From: an uncultured Campylobacter sp.
Lineage (GTDB): Bacteria; Campylobacterota; Campylobacteria; Campylobacterales; Campylobacteraceae
Direction: 5' to 3'
Assembly (NCBI RefSeq): GCF_938030685.1
Contig: NZ_CALHHX010000078.1
Location: forward strand, 1 to 14,092
DNA: 14,092 nucleotides
A program made the position numbers and the translations under genes. The notes beneath the pieces were generated by a model. The model ran no database searches. It saw only the letters and a program-made list of their open reading frames with translations, and was not told where the DNA came from. Positions 6,260-13,213 of the stretch are shown in pieces. The first letter of the stretch is position 1, and each line of letters begins with the position of its first letter.

Positions 6260-7063
6260 ATGAAAAAAATTCTACTAAGTATTTTGCTGGGTGCTGGCGC
6301 GCTTTGCGCTAATTCCCTAGCAGATATCAAGCAAGCAGGCGAAATTCGCATAGGCTTGCAAGATTCCCAGCCTCCGTTTAGCTTCGATGATAACGGCACG
6401 CTAAAGGGCTTTGAGGTTGATTTGGCAAATGAGTTAGTCAAAAATCTATTCGGCAATAAAAAGATCAAAATCGACTTTATCGCCGTAGCATCTAAAGATC
6501 GCGTCCCCTCATTGGAGCAAAACAAAGTAGATCTCATCATATCCAAGCTTACCGTCACAAAAGACCGCGTTCAGAAAGTTGATTTTTCCTATCCGTATTA
6601 TTCAGTGCAGATCGGCGTGCTAAGCCGTAAGGACGATAATATTTCAAGAATCGATCAGATCGCGCATAAAAAAATTCTAAGCGTTAAGGGCACAACTGCC
6701 GAGGAGCACTTCAAAAACGCGGGCTATGAGATTGCGACATGTGCCGATGCGAATGAGTGTGTTGCCAGACTAAAGGCTGGCGAGGGCATAGGCTTTGCTG
6801 ACGATAATACCGTAGTGCTAGGATACGCTAGAAACGATGCCGCGCTTGATGCAAAAATCATCAACCTCGGCAAGGTAGATTATATAGCCGTTGCCCTATC
6901 TAAGGGCAATACCGAGTTGCTTGATGCGGTTAATAGCAGCCTGGTAAAAATGTATAAAGCGAAATTTTTCCATAAGGCTTTTGACGAGGATATCAAGCCA
7001 TACTACGGCGGCAAGATCGATAAAAAGCACTTCACGCTTGATGAGGTTTATAGCCTGTTTTAA
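6260..7063 (+). CDS. Family-3 amino-acid-type periplasmic binding protein, paralog 4
   Basis: Encodes 267 aa and is the most divergent member. The signal peptide ends near GALCA|NSL. Pocket loop is IGLQDSQPPFS (31-41), closer to paralog 1 than to 2 or 3. Arg103 in VTKDR and Asp182 in GIGFADD are kept, while the first Asp of the GDGY motif is replaced by Ile178. KGTTAEEHF (143-151) and Cys161/Cys167 are present. The tail reads KKHFTLDEVYSLF. AAAGGA is 6 nt before the ATG and the gap after paralog 3 is 15 nt, so it shares the transcript. It is the last gene before the terminator at 7116. No permease or ATPase gene follows. Confidence 0.9.
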   Translation: MKKILLSILLGAGALCANSLADIKQAGEIRIGLQDSQPPFSFDDNGTLKGFEVDLANELVKNLFGNKKIKIDFIAVASKDRVPSLEQNKVDLIISKLTVTKDRVQKVDFSYPYYSVQIGVLSRKDDNISRIDQIAHKKILSVKGTTAEEHFKNAGYEIATCADANECVARLKAGEGIGFADDNTVVLGYARNDAALDAKIINLGKVDYIAVALSKGNTELLDAVNSSLVKMYKAKFFHKAFDEDIKPYYGGKIDKKHFTLDEVYSLF

Positions 7064-7115
7064 ATTTAGACGTATTTAAAATTTTAAGGCGCCCTTTGGC
7101 GTCCAAACATACCCG

Positions 7116-7146
7116 TAGCTGCGATATTTGATCGCAGCTAGCTTTT
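7116..7146 (+). terminator. Rho-independent terminator of the binding-protein operon
   Basis: TAGCTGCGAT (7116-7125), a 5-nt loop ATTTG and ATCGCAGCTA (7131-7140) form a perfect 10-bp stem followed by GCTTTTA. It lies 52 nt after the last stop codon and is the clearest terminator in the window. Confidence 0.75.
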
Positions 7147-7182
7147 ACTGCCAAGGCTTCGGCGGCATTTATAATTTAAATT

Positions 7183-7196
7183 CCGTATTTTTACGG
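7183..7196 (-). terminator. Weak hairpin downstream of the AraC-family gene
   Basis: On the minus strand CCGTA-AAAA-TACGG is followed by AATTTAAATT. The 5-bp stem is short and the T-run poor, but it lies about 90 nt past the end of the regulator gene, where a minus-strand terminator is expected. Confidence 0.3.
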
Positions 7197-7285
7197 ATCC
7201 CGGTTGCGATATAAAATTTTATGATGTTTTGATATGCGGTTGTGAAAGGGCGCGGCTTATAAAAGATAGCCGGTCGCAAGAAATT

Positions 7286-8242
7286 CTAATCCGAGTAGTA
7301 AAATTTTATATCCTTTTTCAGTTGCGTCGGCAGTATATTAAATTTAGCCCTAAAAATTTTAGAAAAATGCGATAAATTATTATATCCGACTATTTTGGCG
7401 GCTTCGTTTACGCTGATTTGATCTAGACTCAATAGCTCTTTTGCAATTCCAAGCCGCTCATTTGTCAGCATCGCATAAATGGTCGTGCCAAAATATGCTT
7501 TAAAATCCCTTTTTAGTGCAAATTCATTCGTGGCACAAAGACGAGCGAGCTCCTTAATGCTAGGTGGGTTTTGCATATTTTCAAGTAATATTTTCTTTGC
7601 TTTTTGGACTGTTTTTATGTCATTTTCATCAAGACTAAGCGTATTTTCAGGCTCATTAAATTTATAAAAACTTTTATAAAGCATCTCTAAAATTTTACTT
7701 TCCATAAAAATTTCGCGTATTTTGCCGTCGTATATCGTGGCATTTTCGATTTCTTTAAGGATGATATTTTGCACGGCGCTTGTTTTAAATTTCTTCATGC
7801 AAACTGCTTGATCTAAATTCAAATTTTTTAAAATTCCTAGTTCATTTGCAAAAGCGGTGCTAAGTGCTATGCATGAGCTTTTATAGTGTTTATTTTCAAG
7901 CTCGTGAACGCCACGCAATTTGCTTTGCATAGTTCCGAGCCAAAGCTCGCCCTTATTTAAAATGAATTGATCTTTATCCGATCTGAAGCAGATAGGATTT
8001 TCGCCCGTATTGAAAAATAAAAATGAATAGCGGCTACCTCGCTCGTGGCGATGCAAAAGAAAATCTCTGCAAATTATATCGCTGCTATAATATCCTATCT
8101 CTCCGCCCGTATAAAAAGAGCTAAAGTTGAATTTTATACTTTCGCTTTCAAGCTCGGTTTTGTTATACCTGCATTGCTTGGACGGCTCAATGTCGTTAGA
8201 TATTTTTTGCAAAAAATCGTCTAAACTTATCTCCTTGCTCAT
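7286..8242 (-). CDS. AraC-family transcriptional regulator (siderophore type)
   Basis: Encodes 318 aa. The C-terminal ~100 residues form the two-helix-turn-helix AraC domain: PSIKELARLCATNEFALKRD is the first HTH, and SVNEAAKIVGYNNLSHFSKI followed by FRAKFNILP is the second with the family signature. The N-terminal ~200 residues have no recognised catalytic motif and are presumably the sensor domain, as in PchR/YbtA-type regulators that respond to a ferric siderophore. AAAGGG lies 5 nt before the ATG. It is divergent from the TonB-dependent receptor gene, the usual arrangement for a regulator acting on its neighbour's promoter. It is more AT-rich than the binding-protein genes. The inducer is unknown. 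Confidence 0.9.
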   Translation of the reverse strand: MSKEISLDDFLQKISNDIEPSKQCRYNKTELESESIKFNFSSFYTGGEIGYYSSDIICRDFLLHRHERGSRYSFLFFNTGENPICFRSDKDQFILNKGELWLGTMQSKLRGVHELENKHYKSSCIALSTAFANELGILKNLNLDQAVCMKKFKTSAVQNIILKEIENATIYDGKIREIFMESKILEMLYKSFYKFNEPENTLSLDENDIKTVQKAKKILLENMQNPPSIKELARLCATNEFALKRDFKAYFGTTIYAMLTNERLGIAKELLSLDQISVNEAAKIVGYNNLSHFSKIFRAKFNILPTQLKKDIKFYYSD

Positions 8243-8289
8243 CTTATCCCTTTAGCGTTTAAAATACTCCCTCTGCCGTTTAGTATTTC

Positions 8290-8319
8290 TTGATAATGCA
8301 TATCTTATTATAGTAAAAT
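8290..8319 (+). promoter_or_regulatory. Promoter with overlapping Fur-like box for the TonB receptor
   Basis: TTGATA (8290-8295, 5 of 6 to the -35 consensus), an 18-bp spacer and TAAAAT (8314-8319) form a plausible sigma70 promoter. The spacer is overlapped by TGATAAT-G-CATATCT (8291-8305), which matches the 7-1-7 Fur model at 11 of 14 bases, and by the wider dyad ATAAT-N9-ATTAT (8293-8311). Its place before an iron-type receptor gene supports Fur repression, but the right half-site is weak. Confidence 0.5.
8307..8312 (-). promoter_or_regulatory. -10 box for the AraC-family gene
   Basis: A perfect TATAAT on the minus strand would start a leader of about 58 nt for the regulator. It lies inside the receptor promoter and the Fur-like dyad, so one bound protein could block both directions. 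Confidence 0.45.
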
Positions 8320-8351
8320 GAGTTTAAATTTTAATAAGAAAAGGGGCGTTT

Positions 8352-10322
8352 GTGCGCGCAATATATAAATTATCGCTGATCACTGCTATAGCGACAGCCG
8401 GGATATCGAGTGAGATAGAAAAACAAGGCAAAAGCGTAAATTTGGGTGAAATTACCGTAGTCAGTGCTACGGGCTATCGGCAAAATATCCAAGACGCACC
8501 CGCTTCTATCTCCGTTCTTACGCAAAAAGAGATACAAAAGCGCAACTACCAAGATATCTCCGCAATGGTAGAGGACTTGCCGAGTGCCTTTACCGCAACA
8601 CTAGGTGCTGCATCGAGAAAAGGCATAAGCCTAAGAGGCCTATCTCAAAAATATACAAAAATTTTAATCGACGGTAGGCCCGCGACCAGCGATAGCGCTT
8701 ATAAAGGATTAAGAAGTATTGGTAGCAGTCAGAATTTCTTGCCTCCCGCAAATGCGATAGAGCGTATAGAGGTCGTCCGCGGTCCTATGAGCTCGCTTTA
8801 CGGCAGCGACGCTATGGGCGGAGTAATAAATATCATCACTAAGGGCTTTTCAAATGAGCTTAGCGGCAATGTAAACGGATACTATACTTTTGCTAAAAAA
8901 TCGCAAATAAAAGGTGATTATCAAACGGGTTTTTATCTAAACGGAGCTATCGTCCCGGACGTGCTAGGTATCGCACTTTACGGCAGATTTTTTGAAAAGA
9001 TAGAGGACAAGGAGCCTTATGCGAATAGAAATAATGAAGAGACGAATATGGGCGCAAAACTAATGTATAACGTAACGCAAAACGATGAGGTAGCGCTTGA
9101 TTATCGTAAAGTAAATAATAAATTTAGGCGTACATACGGGCGTACGCGAACAACCTCGGGAGGCAATAACGATATTGCGAAAGAGGATATGAAAGGCTAC
9201 ACCGCAAGCCTGTCTCATCAGGGAAAATACGATAAGTTTATGTTAGATAGCTATGCAAATTACGATAGCATGAAAGAAAGCGGCGCCCAGGATCTGCGTC
9301 TTAGAACGACTACGCTAAATTCTAAAGGCTCATATTTTTTCGATTCAAATGCTCTGAGTTTGGGCGTGCAATACCGAAGCGAGAGATTAAACGAAGCCGC
9401 TACTACCGCAGATGAGGCAAATGTCAAAAGATGGGATTATTCGATCTACGGCGAGGATGATTTTTATCTAACTGATGATTTAACGCTAACCGGCGGAATC
9501 AGATATAACCGCGATAAGGACTATGGCGGCCATATATCGCCGCGTACTTATGCCGTTTACCGTTTAAACGAAAGCTTTTCTATTAAAGGCGGCGTTTCTA
9601 CGGGATATTCAACTCCGGATATTAAGCAGCGTAGCGAGGGCCTTGCCCTGCCATTTGCAGGAGGCCAGGGAGCGCAGATAGGCAGAAGCTCTTTAAAGCC
9701 TGAAAGCAGCATAAGCTACGAAGGCGGGTTTTCTTACGACGATAACGATAAATTTAACTTTAGCGCTACCGCGTTTTATACCAAAATCAAAGATGGAATT
9801 TCTACCAAATTGATTTGCCGTCCAAGACCGGGAAATCCTTGCGTGTATAACGGCAAAACTTACAGGCGCGGTATTTGGGATACTATAAATATCGGGGAAG
9901 CCGAGGTTAGGGGTCTAGAGCTAAGTAACGATTATCAAATTTTAGATAATTTGAAGTTGCATGCAAACTATGCCTATACGAAATCCGAGCAAAAAACGGG
10001 TAGTGAGAAGGGCAAAACCTTAAATAATTTTCCAATCCATTCGGTAAAGCTAGGATTTGATTACGACGTAAGCTCCAAGCTAAACTTATGGTCGCAAATA
10101 AATTATTATAGTAGGACGCGCGATAGCCTAAGCTACGATGAGGATATCCGCTCATACACACTTTTTGATCTGGGCGCGAGCTATAAAGTTACAAAAGACG
10201 CAAGTTTAAATTTTACGCTTTATAACATATTCAACGAATTCGTACTAACGCGCTCGGGAAATTATCAAATGATGGTTGTAGATGGGATGAAGGCGCAGGT
10301 TGGATTTAACGTGAACTTTTAA
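8352..10322 (+). CDS. TonB-dependent outer membrane receptor, catecholate siderophore type
   Basis: Encodes 656 aa, normal for FepA/CirA/CfrA-like receptors. It imports a ferric siderophore or similar chelate across the outer membrane using TonB energy. A signal peptide covers about residues 1-20, a TonB-box-like EITVVS is at 33-38, and the plug domain contains RIEVVRGPMSSLYGSDAMGG. The rest is a beta-barrel with a late LKPESSISYEGGF motif and a terminal Phe. Cys489 and Cys497 in a predicted external loop may form a disulfide, as in enterobactin-type receptors. The start is GTG, chosen because AAGGGG lies 5 nt upstream. It is divergent from the AraC gene and 49 nt before the PepSY gene. The exact ligand cannot be read from sequence. 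Confidence 0.93.
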   Translation: MRAIYKLSLITAIATAGISSEIEKQGKSVNLGEITVVSATGYRQNIQDAPASISVLTQKEIQKRNYQDISAMVEDLPSAFTATLGAASRKGISLRGLSQKYTKILIDGRPATSDSAYKGLRSIGSSQNFLPPANAIERIEVVRGPMSSLYGSDAMGGVINIITKGFSNELSGNVNGYYTFAKKSQIKGDYQTGFYLNGAIVPDVLGIALYGRFFEKIEDKEPYANRNNEETNMGAKLMYNVTQNDEVALDYRKVNNKFRRTYGRTRTTSGGNNDIAKEDMKGYTASLSHQGKYDKFMLDSYANYDSMKESGAQDLRLRTTTLNSKGSYFFDSNALSLGVQYRSERLNEAATTADEANVKRWDYSIYGEDDFYLTDDLTLTGGIRYNRDKDYGGHISPRTYAVYRLNESFSIKGGVSTGYSTPDIKQRSEGLALPFAGGQGAQIGRSSLKPESSISYEGGFSYDDNDKFNFSATAFYTKIKDGISTKLICRPRPGNPCVYNGKTYRRGIWDTINIGEAEVRGLELSNDYQILDNLKLHANYAYTKSEQKTGSEKGKTLNNFPIHSVKLGFDYDVSSKLNLWSQINYYSRTRDSLSYDEDIRSYTLFDLGASYKVTKDASLNFTLYNIFNEFVLTRSGNYQMMVVDGMKAQVGFNVNF

Positions 10323-10354
10323 ATTCGCGGCGCATAAATTTCGTCCGCGGATTT
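10321..10354 (+). other. Intercistronic hairpin between receptor and PepSY genes
   Basis: AAATTCGCGG (10321-10330), which begins inside the receptor stop codon, pairs with CCGCGGATTT (10345-10354), with one G-U pair in RNA and a 14-nt loop. No T-run follows. It could lower expression of the second gene or stabilise the receptor mRNA. The loop and right arm contain the 13-mer AATTTCGTCCGCG, also found at 2479-2491. Confidence 0.45.
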
Positions 10355-10371
10355 AAAATTTAAGGAAATTA

Positions 10372-11517
10372 ATGGCGATTCTAAAAAGGAAAAAATTTTG
10401 GTTCAACGTCCACCTTATTTTGACGCTTATATGCTGTGTGCCGATCTTAATCATAGCCCTTAGCGGCGCTATTATCTCGTATCACGACGAGATTATAGAT
10501 GCGTTAAATCAAAGCAAATCTTTCGTGAGTCCGAGCGAAAAAGATGCCCTCGAACCCGCCGAAATTTTAAATATTTTCAGAAAAGTCAAGCCCGGTTTTA
10601 CGCTCAGTTATTATAGAATTCCTCAAAATAAAAATGAGGCGATTAGGCTTTCTGGCACAGATTCTGGCGGCGAGTTTAAATCATATTTTATAGATCCTTA
10701 TAGCGGCGAAATTACTTCGGAAAATATAGGCGATACGTTTATCGGCGTAATACTAAACCTACATACCAATCTAGGATTTGGGCTAAGCAAAAACGAAACT
10801 CTGCGGCTAATAGGCAAAAATATCGTAGCGTTTAGCACAATTATGTTTATTTTAGTCTTAATTTCAGGCGTGGTGATCTATTATCCTAGCTTTAGAGGAA
10901 AGATTTTACGCGCATTTAGGATAAATTTTAAAGCGAGAGGTTACACGTTTTTATATAGCTTGCACGGCGCGGTCGGAGTTTTGCTGCTGCCCGTTTTGCT
11001 TATGATAAGCGCTAGCGGGCTTTATTGGTCGTATGATTGGATAGCCAAAATCACCAACAGAGCGCTAGGGGAAAAGGAAATTTTTAGAAAAACGAGTTTT
11101 ACCGAAGTGCGAGGATTTTCGCTTGAGGATGAAGATAAAATTTTAAATTTGCAGACGGTATTTGATATTTTTAAGCGCGAACGTGGTGAAAACTACGAAT
11201 TCTTCAATATTATCGCCCAAAAAGATGGAGAAAATTTTATGATCTTTTATTTCGATAAAGGCGAAAAGAGCGAAGAGCATATGAATACGATGAGTATAAA
11301 CGTTAAAAAGGGCATCTTGCGGCATGCTCGCTATGATGATGCGAAAAGCACCATGCCGCGCCCTTTTGCTATACATAAAGCCGTTTTGAGCGTGCATTCG
11401 GGCTATATCTTCGGCGAGGCAGGTAAGTTCTTATTTTGCGTAGTGGCGATTTCAGTGTTATTTTTTATAGTTACGGGATTTTGGATGAGCATAAAAAGAA
11501 TTTATAAGAAAAGATAA
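10372..11517 (+). CDS. PepSY-associated TM protein (PiuB/FpvG-like iron uptake)
   Basis: Encodes 381 aa. Four membrane helices are visible at about residues 13-37, 150-172, 190-216 and 350-373. Between helices 1 and 2 is a PepSY-like periplasmic domain (LSYYRIPQNKNEAIRL through SYFIDPYSGEI), and a second periplasmic segment lies between helices 3 and 4. Membrane-adjacent histidines occur in LHTNLGFG, LHGAVGV and VHSGYIFG, and are candidates for haem ligation. Family members beside siderophore receptors are thought to reduce or release iron from ferrisiderophores at the inner membrane. AAGGA is upstream of the ATG, and the gene follows the receptor by 49 nt, so it is probably co-transcribed. 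No siderophore ABC transporter is in the window. Confidence 0.88.
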   Translation: MAILKRKKFWFNVHLILTLICCVPILIIALSGAIISYHDEIIDALNQSKSFVSPSEKDALEPAEILNIFRKVKPGFTLSYYRIPQNKNEAIRLSGTDSGGEFKSYFIDPYSGEITSENIGDTFIGVILNLHTNLGFGLSKNETLRLIGKNIVAFSTIMFILVLISGVVIYYPSFRGKILRAFRINFKARGYTFLYSLHGAVGVLLLPVLLMISASGLYWSYDWIAKITNRALGEKEIFRKTSFTEVRGFSLEDEDKILNLQTVFDIFKRERGENYEFFNIIAQKDGENFMIFYFDKGEKSEEHMNTMSINVKKGILRHARYDDAKSTMPRPFAIHKAVLSVHSGYIFGEAGKFLFCVVAISVLFFIVTGFWMSIKRIYKKR

Positions 11518-11576
11518 ATCTACGAATTCAAAGCGGAGAGATAGCTTATCCGCGGCGTAAATTTAAAATTTTATCC

Positions 11577-11597
11577 GAAGCAGTATCGCTTCTTTTC
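11577..11597 (+). terminator. Possible terminator after the PepSY gene
   Basis: GAAGC (11577-11581), a 6-nt loop and GCTTC (11588-11592) are followed by TTTTC. The stem is short (5 bp), but it lies 59 nt after the stop codon and just before the convergent dehydrogenase gene. The remaining bases to 11706 show nothing recognisable. Confidence 0.4.
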
Positions 11598-11706
11598 AGC
11601 TAATAAAATTTTATGTGTAGCGCTTTGAAATACTGCGTGCAGAGTCTTTGTGGGCCTTGTGCCGCATCTTGATTTTGTTAAATTTGCTTCGGCGTTTCAA
11701 CCGCGC

Positions 11707-12639
11707 TCATTTGCCGCTCATAAAATCCCTAATGTTTTGCGCGATCATCTTTATCAGCCGTTTGCGAGCCTCGACGCTTGCCCATGCGATGTGGGGCGTG
11801 ATGACGACGTTGCGGCGATTTTTCACGCGCAGCAGCGGATGATCCGCCCTCATCGGCTCTGTTTGCAGCACGTCAAGCGCCGTGCGCAAGCCTCGCTCGT
11901 CCACGGCGCGAGCCAGCGCGTCCTCATCCACGATGCCGCCGCGACCAAAATTCATCAAGATCGCCCCCTCTTTCATCTTCGCAAGCTCCGCCTCGCCGAT
12001 CAATCCGGCCGTTTTTTGATTTAGCGGGGCGTGTATCGAGACGATGTCGCAGGCTCTCAAAAGCGCGTCCAGGCTCACTCTGGCAAACTCGCCGTTGTCG
12101 TTCGCGCCGCTAGTGGAGTAGTATCTCACGTTTGCTCCGAACGCAGCGGCGATGCGGGCGATCTTTGCGCCGATCTGTCCAAGCCCGATGACGCCGAATT
12201 CTTTGCCGTAAATTTCGCTAATCGGCGCGTCAATGTGAGTAAAAATTTCGCTCTCGCACCATTTGCCGCTGCTGCCGTAATCCGCGTAGTATCCGAGCGC
12301 GTTGGTTAGCGCAAACAGCGACGCGAAGGTCTGCTGCACGACGCTTTGCGTCGAATAGCCGGCCACGTTTTTCACCGCGATGCTGCGAGCCTGCGCTGCA
12401 TGCATGTCGATATTATTCGTGCCCGTGGCGCTTACGCAGATCAGCTTAAGCGTGGTTTGCGCCATGATCTCATCCGTGATTAGGACTTTGTTGGTGATGA
12501 CGACGTCCGCGCCGGCTAGGCGCTGTGCGGTTTGCGCGGGCTCGGTCATCTCGTAGCTTTCAAACTCGCCCAAGCCTGCGATCTCGCTAAGATCGGCATC
12601 GCCTCCAAGCGTCGCGGCATCCAAACATACGATTTTCAT
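11707..12639 (-). CDS. D-2-hydroxyacid dehydrogenase (HprA/SerA family)
   Basis: Encodes 310 aa, the standard single-unit length. It is a cytoplasmic NAD(P)-dependent oxidoreductase acting on 2-hydroxy/2-keto acids. The nucleotide-binding motif is GLGQIG (152-157). The catalytic triad is visible as Arg233 in NFGRGGIVDE, Glu261 in DVLQTEP and His283 in TPHIAWAS. SATGTNNID (70-78) is the usual substrate-loop segment. There is no C-terminal ACT domain, so it is not a full SerA; glycerate dehydrogenase/hydroxypyruvate reductase is the closest common annotation, but substrate specificity is unproven. AAGGGGGA precedes the ATG. It is convergent with the PepSY gene and apparently independent of the iron module. 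Confidence 0.92.
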   Translation of the reverse strand: MKIVCLDAATLGGDADLSEIAGLGEFESYEMTEPAQTAQRLAGADVVITNKVLITDEIMAQTTLKLICVSATGTNNIDMHAAQARSIAVKNVAGYSTQSVVQQTFASLFALTNALGYYADYGSSGKWCESEIFTHIDAPISEIYGKEFGVIGLGQIGAKIARIAAAFGANVRYYSTSGANDNGEFARVSLDALLRACDIVSIHAPLNQKTAGLIGEAELAKMKEGAILMNFGRGGIVDEDALARAVDERGLRTALDVLQTEPMRADHPLLRVKNRRNVVITPHIAWASVEARKRLIKMIAQNIRDFMSGK

Positions 12640-12659
12640 ATTTCCCCCTTTGCGTTTTA

Positions 12660-12688
12660 AAATTTAAGCCGCCCGCGCGGCTAAATTT
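12660..12688 (-). promoter_or_regulatory. Hairpin just upstream of the dehydrogenase ribosome site
   Basis: On the minus strand AAATTTAGCCGC pairs with GCGGCTTAAATTT (one bulged T) around a 4-nt loop. It is about 20 nt before the start codon. It may be a leader hairpin or an insulating terminator. The 16 bases 12673-12688 are identical to 2537-2552. Confidence 0.4.
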
Positions 12689-13001
12689 AGTTGTTAAATT
12701 CCGTCGCGCGGTCGGATCGCGGCGCTTAAGCGGTAAAATTTAGCCTCGCGAAATTTGGCTATTGCGTAAATTTGCTCTAGTGGAATTTTACTATCGCGAA
12801 TTTTGCCCTCGCGAAATTTAACTCAGCGGCGCGTGGGGCGTTAAATTTTAAAATTCTAACTCGCGCCGAGGCAAGCGGTAAATTTTACCACCGCCGGAAT
12901 CCGCGTTAAATTTTAACTCGTATCAAAGCGAGAGATAAATTCCTCTGCAGCTCGCGTTTAAATTTTAAAATTTTAATGTGTGCAAATCTCGCTCCGCACG
13001 G

Positions 13002-13065
13002 AATTTTAACTTGCGCAAATTTAACTTGCGCGAAATTTTATCCGCGCAGAATTTTAGTCGCGCCG
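13002..13065. repeat. Degenerate 16-bp tandem array, four units
   Basis: Four consecutive 16-bp units begin at 13002, 13018, 13034 and 13050: AATTTTAACTTGCGCA, AATTTAACTTGCGCGA, AATTTTATCCGCGCAG and AATTTTAGTCGCGCCG. Each joins an AT block to a GC block. Units 1 and 2 share AACTTGCGC exactly. Function unknown. Confidence 0.6.
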
Positions 13066-13098
13066 CTACGTTAAATTTCGCCGTAGTTTCCTAGCGTT

Positions 13099-13128
13099 AA
13101 ATTTTACCGCTGAGCGGCGATAAAATTT
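13099..13128. repeat. Large dyad downstream of the ATP-grasp-type gene
   Basis: AAATTTTACCGC (13099-13110), TGA and GCGG-CGA-TAAAATTT (13114-13128) form a 12-bp stem with a 3-nt bulge. It is 85 nt past the stop of the minus-strand gene and might act as its transcript end, but no T-run follows on that strand. Confidence 0.5.
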
Positions 13129-13213
13129 ACCGCCGTGAGAGCCTTACCGTCAAAGTTACTGCCAAAATACTCCGCCCTAAAATTTCTCAAATTTTATAAA
13201 ATTCGCCGCGCCG

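Larger units (their letters stand above)
12640..13213. other. 574-bp gene-free mosaic repeat region
   Basis: The stretch between two minus-strand genes alternates AT blocks (AAATTTTA, AAATTTAA) with GC blocks (CTCGCG, TTGCGC, CCGCGC) at short intervals. No coding frame was found. It contains a palindrome GGTAAA-T-TTTACC (12877-12889), AAATTTTAAAATTT (12960-12973), a 16-bp periodic array (13002-13065) and a large dyad (13099-13128). The promoter of the dehydrogenase must lie at its left end, but none stands out. No U-rich terminator for the right-hand gene was recognised. Confidence 0.7.

Noticed and set aside
11648..12309. Plus-strand frames over the dehydrogenase gene
   Set aside because: They mirror a gene whose cofactor motif and catalytic triad are complete on the other strand.
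13002..13065. CRISPR array
   Set aside because: Units are contiguous 16-mers without unique spacers, and no cas gene is nearby.
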